Shown here piece after piece: positions 13,301 through 26,400 of a stretch of DNA of 64,000 nucleotides. This stretch comes from Paramecium tetraurelia. Lineage: Eukaryota; Ciliophora; Oligohymenophorea; Peniculida; Parameciidae. The stretch spans positions 125,328 through 189,327 of the forward strand of contig NW_001799634.1 in the NCBI RefSeq assembly GCF_000165425.1, read 5' to 3'. The stretch's first letter is position 1, and each line of letters starts with the position of its first letter. The notes under the pieces were generated by a model, which did no database searches, had not been told where the DNA came from, and saw only the letters and a program-made list of their open reading frames with translations. A program made the position numbers and the translations under genes.

Positions 13301-16300
13301 ATTGGAGACTGTGTATGGATTGAATGTCTTTGGTTTAATAAATTATATGCAACTTGTATTAAATTCCAAAGGTTAGCCATCTCGATTTTAACAAAATGTA
13401 CCATTTACTATATCGACACATGTCCATGAACATTCATATACATATGTATTAGCTTCCTGTTCATTTAGATCACGGTCAGAAATAGTGGCATTTAGATATA
13501 AAGGATCTGAAAATCCAATCATTCTATTGCCTCCAGCTATAGTGAGAATTGGACTTGATGGGACAATATAAAATTCAAATCTAGATGAGCTATTCACTGT
13601 GTAGTCAGCTCTACTTAAAATAGTATTGTAAATAAGAAGGAAAGGATTATTGAAATTAAGGAAGTATGGTTCAAAAGTAACTGGAATATCAAATTGATAA
13701 CCATCTATGAGATTTTCTGTCAAATTGCCCTTGACAACTGTCATTCTTAAATTGGGAAAATAAACTTCATAAAATACTATTTGAGGAGGAGGGTTCTTCT
13801 CAATGCAATTGACATAACTTAGTCGGTTTGGAATAATGATATTCTCGAATCTTTTAAATTAATTGGTAGTTGAAATTGATACTAAATTAACTGAAGATCT
13901 TTGAATTGCTTTAAATTGAACTTCTATTGTATTCTAAAGTAATGCAAAACTCTCTACTGTAACACTGAATTTGTAAGTGGTTCCACTTACAAATATTTTA
14001 GCTGGGAATTCTAGATAAGGCGTTTTATTTTAAGTATGAGTTAAAAGAATGGCTTCGATGTCTGGGGAAGGAGGTGGAGGTAAGACGAGATTCCAAGATA
14101 TTATATTGAAATCTTAATTTCCATTAAATGCTAAGGAATCAAACTCTATTTTCATTATTTCACAAATGTTGGGATTTTTCAAATCCTTGAATTTTAGATT
14201 TGGTTTATGTGTTGTTTTATCAATTGTGATTGGTATGGATAATGGCATAGGGATAATTTAAATAAATTTGATTTAACATCCACTCAATAAAAATTCATTG
14301 TTTAATTTTAACTTGTCTCCAACTTTAATATTAGGATTATCACCAAAATAAACATTGAACTCTAAATTACAACGAGGATTAGTTCCCAATTTTAGTAGTG
14401 TTTCAGGATGAAAGAATGCTTCACAAAGAGAATCAATTTCAAAAGGAATATATACCACTGGTCCTCCGAAATCAAAAGTAAATCCAGTAAATTCTTCATT
14501 CAAAGCAAAATAAGGAACTCCAACTTAACAATCAGTGCAATAGACTGATCCAATGTTATATCTACTTATTCCTAAAGTATCACATTTACATTCTCCAAAA
14601 ATAGGTCCAATTCTATTTCCGAAGCAAGACAGACACCCATACTAGTTACAATCGACGCAAGTTGGATCACATTATTGGCACTCAATATCTGAATTCTCAA
14701 AATATCCCAAAGGGCATTTACAAATAGGAGGCTCAATTCTTATAGATGAGCAAGTATTGCATAAATTGGATGTTCCTTCACAAGTAGAACATCTTTTAGA
14801 GCATTGCTAACAATAATATGAATAGGCATCGTAATAACCATCTTTGCAAACACAATCTGGTAAGTTAATACGATCAGCTAAACAACTAGTGCATCCATCT
14901 TTATCACAATTTTAGCAATTATCTTAACATCTAATACAATTAACAGATGAGCCATCATCAAAATAATAATCTGGACAAGTACATGCTGGATATTATCTGT
15001 CTCCTTTGCATTTGATACAATTAGTTGGCAGACCCTTACATGTAGAACATTTGTTATCACATTTTAGACAAACTGAGTTTGTACCATCATCAAAATAACC
15101 TGGCTCACAATCGCAATTAGGTGGATTAGGAGCACGATTGGCAGCACATACTTTGCAGAATCGAGGAATTAGCCAACATGATTCACATTAGTATGTACAG
15201 TGATCAAGTACAATATCAAAGTCTGGTTCACAAGATAAATGATTTTTGCTTATTGAAAATCCTTCGGGACAATCACTCACACATTCAAAAAGATAAAAAT
15301 ATTATGAACAAGTTAAACAATTCTAATTTGATGGGCCAAAACAAGTTAAGCAGGATGAATGGCAATGATAGCATTTATTTTCAGAGAGAACTGGATATTA
15401 ATCGCTCGGACACTCATTTGCACAAGTGCCTTATAAAGTTAATAATTTATTTTGAGGACAAACTAAACAGTTATTATTATTTGGTCCATTGCAAGCAATA
15501 CAATCATTGTTACAATACTTGCATTCATTGTTTAGAACATCATGGTATGTATTACCCAGACAACCTGGAATACATTTATTCTTCCACAAGATTAGATTAT
15601 TGTTACAACTCAAACAGTTAATTGAATCTTCACCAAAACATGTTAAACATGTAATATCACAATGATTACAAATTTTATTAAATCCAAAATATCCAGTTGG
15701 ACATACATCAAGACATTAATTATCGTAGTAATATTAATAATCCAAACATTTGATACAATTTAGAAATTGGCATTTACACACATATTAAGGTCGAATGCTA
15801 TAATAGAATTGAGGACATTTCACATAACATTAATTATTTAAATAGTAGTAACCTTAAATACAAGATAGACATTAATTCTGTAAAGTACCATAGCACTTCT
15901 TACAAGTATTTACACAAGGAGTACAAATGTTATTGACATTACCATACCCCTCCATACATTCAGTTAAGCATTCATTTTAATAATAAGCCAAAGGGAAACT
16001 GCAAGACAAACAATTTTATGATAATAATCCGTAACAAGTTCTACAAATGGGATGGCAAGGAGAGCATAAGCTTCCAATATTATTATTATAATATCCATCA
16101 GGACATTAATTGTAACACAAACCATTGCTCTTTAATCTGTAATAACCTCTTGCACAAACCAAACAGTTTTAGGTTTAATCAATACAAGAGGAACATCCCT
16201 TCCAACATTGTAAGCACACATCACCTTCCTTATAGAATCCAGGTAAACAAGTAAATTTGCACTCTCCACTAATGATGTTTTTCACATTTAACACGTCCCC

Positions 16301-18513
16301 TGGATTACAAGATAAACAATTGACATTAGTACTATTATCACATGTTTTACATGAAGGTTCACATAATTGACATAATCGAGCCTAAAAATCTCCATAATAA
16401 CCATCATCGCATATAATTTAACATTCATTTTTGCTTGCCATATAATAATACCCTTCTAGACATTGTTGGCATGTTGGTGAAATACATTTTTAGCAGCCAT
16501 TTATGCAAGGTGCACATGTCGTTCCTGAAAAATATTCCCCTTCCACACAAATAAAACAATGTGAATTCAATAATATTCCTTCAGGTATGCAATCAGTGCA
16601 ACTTGTTGCTGATGTATCGCATTTTAAACAATTTGGATCACAAATTGTACATTTTGGATCAGTAGGTGTACTAATATCTTAGAAATATCCATCAGAACAC
16701 TGCTATATACATTGATTTGTATTGCTTTTGAAATACCCACTCTTACAATTTATACAACTGGCTAATACTATACATTTCAAACACCCATTTTAACATGGCT
16801 AACAATTAATCTCACCAGATTTGACAAAATATTCATCAGGACATGTATTACAAGTTGGAGGATTGGACCGTTTAGTCGCAGCTACACAACCCACACAATT
16901 CCCTGCCGTGATGCATGTAGTACAAAAAGCGGGGCAACTTATACAAATGTCACTCTGTAAAGCATATCCTGAAATGCAAGTGCAATCTTAAGGGTTCTTG
17001 TAGGTTGGATTAGTGCATGGAGGACAGGATGTTTATGTGAAGCAATTTGAACATCCAGTCATGCATTAGAAGGAATAAACATGAAGATCTTCTATGTAGA
17101 AATAACCAATATATTTTCCTTCTTATAAAGGTTATTCTATTCTGAATTGAATTGAATTTTAAACAAGATTATTCTCCTCAGTTTTTTACCAAGTCCATTC
17201 ATAATTTAATATATAATCTTATTTGTCCTATCTCAGTCTGTTTTGAGTATCCAATAGTACTGGAATATCATTCTATTTAGCTCCATTTATATCAACTTCA
17301 AAATTAGTTGGATAAAAATCAATAAAATGACAAGTTGCTCTAAATTTTAGTTTATGTTGTGGGTTTTTAATAATTGTATAGATCTAAATGGATTAGTTTT
17401 TAAAGTTATTATATGAGCCAATATAAAAATTGTTATCCAAATAAAAAAATTATCTTTCCTTAGGTCTTTTTGGCTCGGAAACTATCATGATTTATAGATC
17501 ACTTAATGATAAAAAATGCATAAATTCTGCTACTGTTCTTATGAAGTAAACATAGTCAACAGGATCTAGAGATATGAAGTATAGATTTACATCCTGAATT
17601 TTCATTATTGGATAAGTATTCTTAGTAATCCAAACAGGTTTAAGTAGTTTCATCTTAATAATAATTGTTGGGACACTTAGAAATACAAACAGGTAAGTCT
17701 TAGCCTTATTCTAAATAAGAATAATATCCTGAGTCGCATTATAAGTTTTAATTTAATCCAACACAGGAGGTACAATGTTATTTTAAATAACATTAATTAT
17801 CATCTAAGCTATATAAATAATTCTAATCGCAAGAAGCAATGCATTAGGTTTCTTGGTATACCAAGGCATTGTTACATTTACAATAGTAATGAGCTAAACT
17901 TTGCCCGAGATTACAAACATGTAAATTTAGCATTGTTTATAATAATTCTCCTCTTCCTCTTTGAATTTGTTAGCTAATAATCACATTTTTTATATAAACT
18001 CCTACATTATTTTTAATCACCCTAATTTACAAATCCAAAGTGCTTTTAGGAGTATTGTATACTAAATACATAAAGGAATTAAAAAGGAAGCTTAATTTAG
18101 GAGGAAAATTTACTTTTCGTTACAAAGTTTATTAGTATCTGTGAGCTAGATCTTTTCCGAGCATTATTTTACATTATCAACATATAAAACAACTTCATCA
18201 TCATTCCATTACCCTGATGTTTAATATTCAAAGTAGATATAAACTTTATTAGTTAAGGGTTATATGTTGAAACTTCTTTGCCATTAGATTTAATTTGAAT
18301 TCGTAGCTAAACCTATGTAGTTTTCAGACTTGTCATTTGTGCACAACAAAACTGATGAACTTGAAATTAAGTCATTCCATTAACTTGAAGTAGTCTGAGT
18401 AGTGACATCGCTTTAAACCAAATACTTGCCAACTAAATAGATATCTTTAATTTACAGCAGCATTATATTGCAAACTATATTAAGAGAACTTATAAGTATG
18501 TTAGGATAGGCAT
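10373..18513 (-). CDS. Giant REJ/furin-like membrane protein, paralog B
   Basis: This is the second paralog (about 2,650 residues), tandem to A with under 200 nt between them. The start at 18513 gives signal peptide MPILTYLQVLLIQFAIQCC. A 23-nt intron at 18433-18455 (GTAAATT...TATTTAG) links it to GKYLV, which aligns with paralog C. Domain order is a repeated beta region containing NWND-type motifs (18.4-17.1 kb), a Cys-rich array (17.1-14.5 kb), and a conserved module with FDFGGPVVYI and CEAFF (14.3-14.5 kb). These are followed by an REJ-like region with IAGGNRMIGFSDPLYLNATI and a CSWTC signature (13.4-13.6 kb), a GPS-like motif (11.6-11.73 kb), a membrane segment with FYFYIGITGLYLTIVYWGIKV, a charged loop, and C-terminal helices ending KEFLFGLADNIRQN. 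The TGA is at 10373-10375. It is much closer to paralog C than to A. Confidence 0.82.
11613..11730 (-). other. GPS-like juxtamembrane motif in paralog B
   Basis: The coding strand gives NGTWAADICKT, then VICKCDELSPTTVME, about 20 residues before the first membrane helix. The Trp-x3-Ile-Cys, Cys-x-Cys and Leu-Ser-Pro-Thr-Thr spacing matches the Cys/Trp framework of GPS (GAIN) motifs in polycystin-1 and adhesion GPCRs. Whether it is cleaved cannot be told. The usual His before Leu-Thr is absent. Confidence 0.55.
14515..17080 (-). repeat. Furin-like cysteine-rich array of paralog B
   Basis: This is a Cys-rich repeat array equivalent to those in A and C, with CxxC spacing, CPxGYF-like ends and frequent CxxCxGxxxxxC units. 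The order of units matches paralog C closely, for example the pair ending CNGPNNNNCLVCPQNKLL in B against CTGPNNNECTACPNEKLL in C. Confidence 0.85.
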
Positions 18514-19024
18514 AAGTTGATTAAAAACGAAAAATAATAAATTTATGTATTTTCAATCATCTTGGATTTGATAGTACTTTTAAATTATTCCTATCTCTAT
18601 TATTGATCCAATACGACCAATATAATACAATATATTATTAAATAATTGCCACAGTATTTAATTTTATATTCTTTAAATTCTTTTTGCAAAAGTATTTTAA
18701 ACGTTAATGATTATTATTAATAAATAAATAGCATTAATAAGATATCATAAAGGTTTTTCTGAATTGTCACATAGCAAGATATGAAATTTTACTTTCCCGT
18801 TTTTGTCTTATATATATAAAATACTGATAATTTCTTTAATTTAATTAAAGGTTCAAATTTTATAAATACATTTATGTAAATAATCTCGAAATTATCAATC
18901 CAACACAACTATAATTTATTTGAATGAAATTAACCCTTAAAATCCCTATTTATATCCACTGTGGTTGGTAAAGTACTATCAGTACAAAAAATAAAAATTA
19001 ATTATGCTGATTTCCAAACATTAA
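18514..19024. other. Non-coding, upstream of paralog B
   Basis: AT-rich sequence upstream of the paralog B start. I see no convincing reading frame on either strand. It presumably contains the promoter of B and the decayed end of the relic next to it. Confidence 0.5.
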
Positions 19025-19400
19025 TCAACTTTTGAATAGGCATAGGAAGAATTTATTAGAATTGTTATAACTACAACCTGTTAAAGTTAAAAGATAATTT
19101 TGACTTAATAGGATCGCTTACTTAACTAATTGAATTTTTTCCAAAAATAATTGAAAAATCTGAATTAATTACAGGCTCTCCTCCTACTTTAGAAGAGTAT
19201 AAATTCAAAAAATGCATCGCACAAATTTATATTTTTTCTGAATCCAAATAAACAACCAATTCTCCAAAATTAAATTCGTTATATTCTTCATTCAATTCAA
19301 AATGTAGTACTGATAGGGAAAATCAGTATAATAAACGGATCCTTAACAAAATCTACTGATTCCTTTGGAAACAATTTTGATGCTTATCTTAACTACTTAA
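19025..19400 (-). pseudogene. Decayed fragment of the REJ/furin-like family
   Basis: The minus strand matches the module of paralog C at about 27.42-27.75 kb. An exact 18-nt match (AAAGGAATCAGTAGATTT) lies at 19349-19366. Recognisable stretches follow for LNEEY-EFNF, VYLD, a KVGGEPV-like patch, SDFSIIFG, and finally TTAACAGGTTGTAG as in C. The frame is interrupted by several indels and TGA stops, so it cannot make the protein. The Cys-rich array before it and the REJ region after it are missing. It is a host gene relic, most like paralog C, consistent with an old fourth copy or a rearrangement scar. Confidence 0.8.
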
Positions 19401-19830
19401 CAACACTTAAATTGATATCAAATATAAGAATTATTCTATATTCAAATAAGCATTCAAATTATTAGATTTTTATGAACTTCATTTCCCCTGAATTAAGTAT
19501 TTCCATTAATAATTTTCTGGTATTTCAAATTGTAAAAGCTGATTAATAAATATAAATTATTTCATGTTTTTTATTAGAAAGTAAATTTGATTTATTTTAA
19601 AGAAAAATTCAATAAATTAATAAAATTAAACTAATATTGTAAAAGCAAATAAGATTTTCATACCTTAAAATCTTATCCGAAGGCAAGCAAATGTATTTAA
19701 GTATCAATCTGCATATAATTTAAAATGACTCAGATAGCTCAAAAAAAGTGATTTTCTTAAGGTATAATATTTAAATATTTATAAGGATTTCACTATTTAT
19801 TATTAATTTAAATATAATTATATTTCTTGA
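19401..19830. other. Non-coding, nothing recognised
   Basis: AT-rich sequence without an open frame that I can defend. It lies between the family relic and a broken-looking minus-strand coding block. Confidence 0.4.
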
Positions 19831-20815
19831 TCATTTGCATTTTTATTAGTATTTACTTTTCTACCCCTTTTTGTAGAATGTGTTCTTTACACATTAAATT
19901 ACCCCAAGTCTCAGTATATCATCTTCCTTTCCTGAGTAGATCTAATAGATTCTTTGTCTATCGATATCTTCTGTTAAAAACTATTAATAATATCTAATTC
20001 TTGTCTCTAGTTTGAGTAATAATCTGTTATACTCATTTATCCTTTCCATCGTTTTTCAAAATATTTAAGTTCAGAAATCGGTTTTATGATTTTTACTAAT
20101 TTTATACTAATTTCAAATATTCTTTCTGCAAACTCTATTAATCTACATTTTATTTAATGTCAATAGGAATATGCTTCTGAAGTCCTTAGTGCAAGTCTTT
20201 TAATGTTTTTTCATTGATAAATACATTTATTATACATGCATTTATGTTTTCTAGAATGCTCTGATGCTTGATAGCTAATACATATGGATATATATTACTA
20301 GTCTAATTTCAACCCTTTTTAAAGTACCAGTAACTATTATCTATAATTTATGTATTCAAATTTAATAGTCCTAATATTTTGTTAAAACAGGACCATTTTG
20401 AGATGGCTTCTCTTTAATTTAATATTAAATACATTTACTAATTGAATTTATAAATTTCTTCTTAGTAAAGAATTCTCTAGAAAATAAAAATTAGTATTTA
20501 ATTCACCTTATTATTGGCTATTAACTTTTATTATGAAATCTTTGAGATTTATCATTTAAATGTCTGCAATATAAGCATTTCTTAGCTAGAAAAGAAATAC
20601 AAATTTATTTATGTGAATATAAAAAAACTGATAATTTTTTTAGATTAAAATAAAGACAGAATAAGCATGCATCATTTAAGGTCCAAAAGAACCTAGAGAT
20701 ATACAAATAAATTATTTTGATTTAAATATTGAATTTAGAATGAAATAAGAAATTTGATCATATTTCCGAAATCCTTACTGAAAGCTCATAGGATACTTTG
20801 AAAAACTAGGTTGAC
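19831..20815 (-). pseudogene. Broken or multi-exon coding block, PAS-like
   Basis: Two overlapping minus-strand frames are open. One runs from 20815 (first Met at 20789) to a TGA at 20033-20035. The other starts with Met at 20049 and ends at 19831. The first contains IRTIKFEYINYR and NIYPYVLAIKHQSILENI, which resembles the end of the PAS-like domains common in ciliate membrane proteins (FGY...NI..LMP..H..fl). The second, with TRIRYYQQFLTEDIDRQRIY, is not recognised. They overlap by 17 nt in different frames and I found no GTA...TAG intron that joins them, so a decayed gene is likelier than two real genes. The PAS call is weak. Confidence 0.35.
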
Positions 20816-20969
20816 ATCATAAAAACTAAATCAGAGACATTTGAATACAACAAATTAATAACAAATCCAGAGCATGTATTTAGATTTGCCATATTTCAGT
20901 TTTTTATATTCTGTAAAACATAAGTGATCACTATAATAAACAAAATTAGAAAAACAAAAATGACCTGAA

Positions 20970-21286
20970 AAGATAGAAAAAAATAAAGGATCATTATCCT
21001 TAATATTATTCTAAAGTCATAATATTTGTCTTATTTGGAAAACTTAGAAGTAAAATAAAATTTTATATAATTCTTGAAAGCTGTTAATAATTAAATCAGG
21101 AAGAATAATTTCATCCTTGTTGATGAAAAGGTTCATAAATAAATTATGATATCATAAAGATCGGCGACTATTGAAAATAATTACACAACAGTATCAACTT
21201 ATTTGAGTAATTGTATTGTCCCTAAATTTAAATACTTCCTTATCATAAATTACTTTTGGTTCTTTTTTAAACCTCGCTCAAAGTGA
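20970..21286 (+). CDS. Possible exon or remnant, unidentified
   Basis: A plus-strand frame of about 105 codons is open (TAA/TAG as Gln). It contains SYLENLEVKQNFIQFLKAVNNQ and KNNFILVDEKVHKQIMISQR and ends with TGA at 21284-21286. The composition looks coding. There is no ATG at its start and an in-frame TGA precedes it, so it is either a 3' exon whose upstream part I cannot find or a remnant. I do not recognise the family. Confidence 0.3.
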
Positions 21287-21620
21287 TAGTAAAAATTATA
21301 ATATATTATGATCACTTCAATAAGATGCTATCTCTCCTTTTGATAAGAGATAGATTTGCTATTTATTAAAGAGCAAAAATTATTTGATTTTGTTAATAGA
21401 ATACTAAGTTTGCCTTTATTTTCAGTTAATTGAACTCTATTGCAGGAAAGTGTTTGAAGAGCTTGAATAATAAATTAATTCATTAATCATCAATACAATT
21501 AAGTAATACAATATCAAAATAAGAAATTCTTAAACCATTCTCAAATATGCTTCGTATCTAGTACTATAAAGGCTCAATTAAAGATCAAATATTTTGAATT
21601 AAAAATATATATAAGCAAAA

Positions 21621-22149
21621 ATGAAAGACATAAATTCACAATCGACTCTAACTGAATAATCAAATGACATTCTATCAGAACAATAAATGGTGGAACCATC
21701 TATGCTGATCAAGTACAATGATAATATGACAATTGATATTGATGATTAAGGATCAGTGTCGAGAAAAATGAACATGAAGAATAAAAAAAAAAAACGATAA
21801 GGAAGAAAATCAAGAGACTTTACGATATAGGAAGATTAAAAACTTCTGGGTCTCGTTTTAATGTTTGGACCAAAGTTTAAAACAATTTAACGAAAGATGT
21901 CTGGAAGGCCATTAAATATTCTGAAGAATAGATACTATCGAGATTTAAGATATAGATGGGATGAGATATTGGGAATGTAAGAAATATTGAATTATATTTT
22001 CTAGTGAATATGCCTATTTGAATGAAAAAAAGGTTGATCTGAGTCTGGATGAAATTTGGAAGGCTTCTCCGCTTGATCCAGATTTATCAAAAATTATGAT
22101 GAATATGATAACACAATTTTAAAATGTGATAACTAAATGCTTGATTTGA
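21621..22149 (+). CDS. Small Myb/SANT-domain protein
   Basis: The ATG at 21621 opens a frame with a basic stretch (MNMKNKKKKRQGRKSR) followed directly by a Myb/SANT-type helix-turn-helix: FTIQEDQKLLGLVLMFGPKF, then TIQRKMSGRP and LKNRYYRDLRYRW. This keeps the ExD, G-x-K-F and R-x-RYY framework of Myb repeats. A 28-nt intron at 21977-22004 (GTAAGAA...TTCTAG) joins the second exon, which ends VITKCLI with TGA at 22147-22149. It is about 166 residues with a single SANT repeat. The likely role is a nuclear DNA- or chromatin-binding protein. It is the only clearly intact gene between the second and third giant paralogs. Confidence 0.8.
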
Positions 22150-23463
22150 GAGAGTCTTGTGACTCGATGATTAAATTTATTCATATATTAAGAGTTAAAT
22201 ATCTATTTTTGCGTTTTATCAGTTTTTTCACAAATAAAAATTACATAATAATTAAATACTTCTTTTCTTATTTAAAATTTATTACTAGAATTTCACAAGA
22301 CAAAATCCATGCTTCACTTTAATTTGTTTATTTACTAATAAATATAAATAATTTATATTTTCAAATTTTACAAGATTTTAAATTACTTCCGTACCTTATA
22401 GTCAAAATTGTTAACAGATATAGGTCTTATAAAAATTTTTGAATTGACATAAAAATAAGCAAATTATTCATGAAGAAATATATTGGAGCTGGAGAAATTA
22501 TAGATTTATGGGTAATTCTTCATACCTCTAATTTATGTTAAATATTGAATAAATTCAGGTTAATATAAATAACTTGTGGCTTCTATTTTATTAATTTTTA
22601 ATTTTCTGTTATTTTTGGAAGTGTTAATTATTTTAGCCAATTTAATTTATTCAAATAAAATACAAAAATATTAAATTACTTTAAGGCAATAGAAATAAAT
22701 ATATTAAATCTATTTTTAGTTTCCCTCCTTCTTATAGTTAGAAAAATATTTTCAATATAAAATAATCTAGTATATTGATATTATTCATCAGAAATATAGA
22801 AGAAAGAATAATTTTAAAACTTTATTACATATTCATTTTTTAAAAGTATATGTTTCAAATGATTTATTGACAGGAGGAAATTCAAAACTTATAAATTGTA
22901 TGTAACTTCAAAAGAAGTCGAATCTAAATATTTTTAGAAAAAACTAATTCAATTAATATAATAGGTATTGCAAATAAAGTATTATCACATTTTGCTATAT
23001 TAGTAATACTTTATTGCATTTTTCTGATTAAAAAATTAAGTAAAAATTTGTTTTTCTTAACAATTATGCTATTATAAATTTTGAAGGCATAAGTGTATTA
23101 TATTTGATTTTGTAAATTATTAACTTAGGAGCACTAGTTTAAAAAATTGCATCAAGTTTAGAAATTTATCATCCGAAATTCCATATACTGTGAATTAATT
23201 GAACATATAATTTAAATCTTACTCTTAATTTTATATTCTTGTTTTTAAGGATTTACGATAAAAGCACCTTTTTTGATATACAGCTTAATTATACTCAAAG
23301 CAAATTAGATAATAATAATCTTTTTAGATATATAATTATATTAATAAGCAAAAACAATCTAAAGTATTTGGTTGCGCTTATAAAAAAGAAGAACATATGT
23401 TGAAAAAATAGGCAATTTATTATTAATTAGAAATTCATTAATTAATTTTCGTTTTATTAATAG
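22150..23463. other. 1.3 kb with no defensible gene
   Basis: Very AT-rich. Short frames are present on both strands; one around 22865-23030 on the plus strand reads DRRKFKTYKLYVTSKEVESKYF, but it has no start, no partner exon and no recognisable family. This is unusually long for Paramecium intergenic DNA. Confidence 0.5.
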
Positions 23464-26400
23464 ATGATTAAGGTGATAATTTTTATCGTTCTTTTTTACG
23501 AGCAGGTTCTTCTGCCATGTAGTAAGTTTAATTATCAAATTAGAATGCAAATATTTAGTTTTAACGGATCTAACAAACGAAAGTACTGTAAGTTTATGGT
23601 CCGACGAAACCTTAAGTCTCCCTTTATCTTTTTGTACAAATGAATTATCAGAAAACTACATAGGCATAGATACAAATATAAATTAAATATATTGGAAGAG
23701 AACATTTTCTCTACCCAAAACTAGCAGACTTTATGTTTACTTCGAGGCTTCCTTATCTGGCAATTGGAATAATGATGAACTACAGATATATGCAAATGAT
23801 TAAAAGGTCTACTCTTAAAAATACACTTTAACAGATTCCAATAGGGATTGTCATCAGAGGTATACTGTATGATGAATTATAGATTTCTTTATGAAATCCA
23901 AGGATATTTTGTAATAAATATGAGATTCGATTCTCTAAAATTTGAATTAAAAGTCAGTAATACAAACTTGGGTATTTATATAAAGAATTTGGTCTTGCTT
24001 TAGTAATAATAAAGGGGGAGAAATGAAATTCTTCCATTTATTGATTACATTCCCGCATGTAATCCAAATTTTTATTTTTCTCAATATTATTGCAAGTGCT
24101 CCGACAATTTAGTATATTAATCCAACTTGTGTTTAGCTGCCTGCAGTTAAAATTATTTGTATGACTCAACTGAAAAATAATGTCTTGCAAAAGACTATTG
24201 TACTTCTTGTGTTGGAACTCAAACATCATTAACATGTGATGCAGGGTATTATAAATATTCAGGAACTGATATTTCTGATTAAAATTGTGTTAAGAGATGC
24301 CCAAATGGTTATTATCAAGATGAAACTACGAAGACTTGTACTGACATGAAATCTTATCTTTAGACAAATCAAAATGGAGGAGGTAAATTATAACACAAAT
24401 ATTTAGAATAAATAAGTCATTATTACTTTTTTACTACACTAGCAGAATTCATGCATTTTTATGCATACAATGATTTTATCGCAACAGTTGTTTCTATTCC
24501 AGAAAAAACCAAAGAAAGAGGCTATTTCTATTATAGTAATAGATTTTATGTGGGTTCATTTGATTCATTTTAATCCCAAAAGGTGCTGATCACAAAAAAT
24601 ATTCAGAATTCTCAACATAAACTGCGATTTAGAGCTGTTGCCCATTTTATTGATTTCAATCCTACTAAATTTGATGTCACAATCAATGGTGTAAAATAAA
24701 CAGCAGCTACTTTACAAGTTAATACTATTAATATTTTATAATCATCGAATTCAGATTATATAGCTTATCTAGATTATACGTGGGTTAGAACAGAATAGTA
24801 TCCATTAACTTAAGACAATATTCTTTTTGAAATCGAATAACCATCTCAAGGAGGAAAATATATTGGAGTTTTCTTTTTGGATGATATTCATCTCTATTAA
24901 TTTCAATGTTAAACTGGATGCAATAGTTGCTATAATTATGCTTATTGTACTCCTTGTCTTAACCCAGCTAATAAAAATCCTGCTGACTGTACATGTTTAA
25001 CAGGATATGTTATGTAGAATAGCTAATGCATAGGTATTATTAATGATTTAAAATATAGCTTGTCCAACTTATTGCACTACTTGCGTTTCTGCTGGAGTCT
25101 GTGTAGATTGTGTTGCATCAACCAAAAGAATCAATTCTCCTAATTGTGATCAATGTCCTGTTAATTATTATCTAGATGCAGGAATGACGAATTGTTAACC
25201 TTGTTAAACTGGATGCTATTCATGTACTGTTGGTTCTGCATGTATTTAATGTGCCCCTGGATACTTTAGAAATTAAGCAAACTAATGTATAACTTAATGT
25301 CCAGATGGTTAGTTCAATGATTCTAGTAATGTAAATGATCCAAAATGTAGTATTTGTAACAATAATTGTTTGAAATGTTAAACATTGGCTACGACATGTA
25401 CTGCATGTAAAGGATTGGCTACTCTTGTTTCTGGTTAATGCTATTTGTGTTCCGAAGGTCAATATTTATCAGGAACTAATTGTGTTAATTGTATAAGTGG
25501 ATGCTAAACTTGCTCATCTGTCACATGCACAACATGTTAGGATTCTTTTTATTACAAATCTTCCACCAATGAATGTATATCCGTTTGTGATCCAGGATTT
25601 TTTGGAAATATAACAACTAAAACATGTGATTAATGCAATTCAAATTGTTTAACATGTGTAGCTGATACAAATAAGGACTGTCTCACTTGTCCAGCAGGCA
25701 AAGTGCTTAATATCCAAAATGTCATAAGCGGAGAATGTTAAACAAACTGCTTAACAGGGTTCTACAAGGTAGATGATGGCTGTTCAAAATGTTGGAAAGG
25801 TTGCTAAGCTTGTATGGATTCAACTCAAGCCTGTTTGACTTGTGCAAGCAAATTTTATAGATTGAAGACAGATGGTTGGTGCTATGAAACTTGTCCTAAT
25901 GGATATTATAATAATTAAATAGGTTACTTGTGTTCTCCTTGTAATTCCTTATGTAAGACCTGCTATGGATTTTCAGAATTAACTTGTTTATCATGTAATG
26001 CTCCTTTGGCATACTTTTAAAACTAGTGTTTAGTCGAATGTTATGATGGTTATGGAAGCATCTCCAACATTTGTCAACCATGTGCAGCCAATTGTAAGAA
26101 ATGCTTTGGTACATAACCCAACGAATGCCTTGAATGTATGACTGGTTTTTATACTCTAAATAATCAATGCTATGTGAAATGTCCAAAATCATTTGTTGGC
26201 ATCAGACCTCAATATGTTTGTAAATGTATTTATGACAATTGTATAACTTGCACCTCCTCTTAATATTTCCTGGATAATACATGTTATAATATATGTCCAA
26301 TTGGCTATTTTGGATATAATGGTTTGTGTATTAAATGCGATGTTACTTGTGGAACTTGCTTTGGAGAGGGAGTAGACGAATGTTCTTCTTGTAATACTGG

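Noticed and set aside
15178-15621. A 147-codon plus-strand ORF
   Set aside because: Antisense shadow of the Cys-rich array of paralog B; its His/Tyr/Asn composition comes from reversed Cys codons.
23359-23550. Minus-strand 63-codon ORF
   Set aside because: It overlaps the signal-peptide exon and first intron of paralog C and has no family resemblance.
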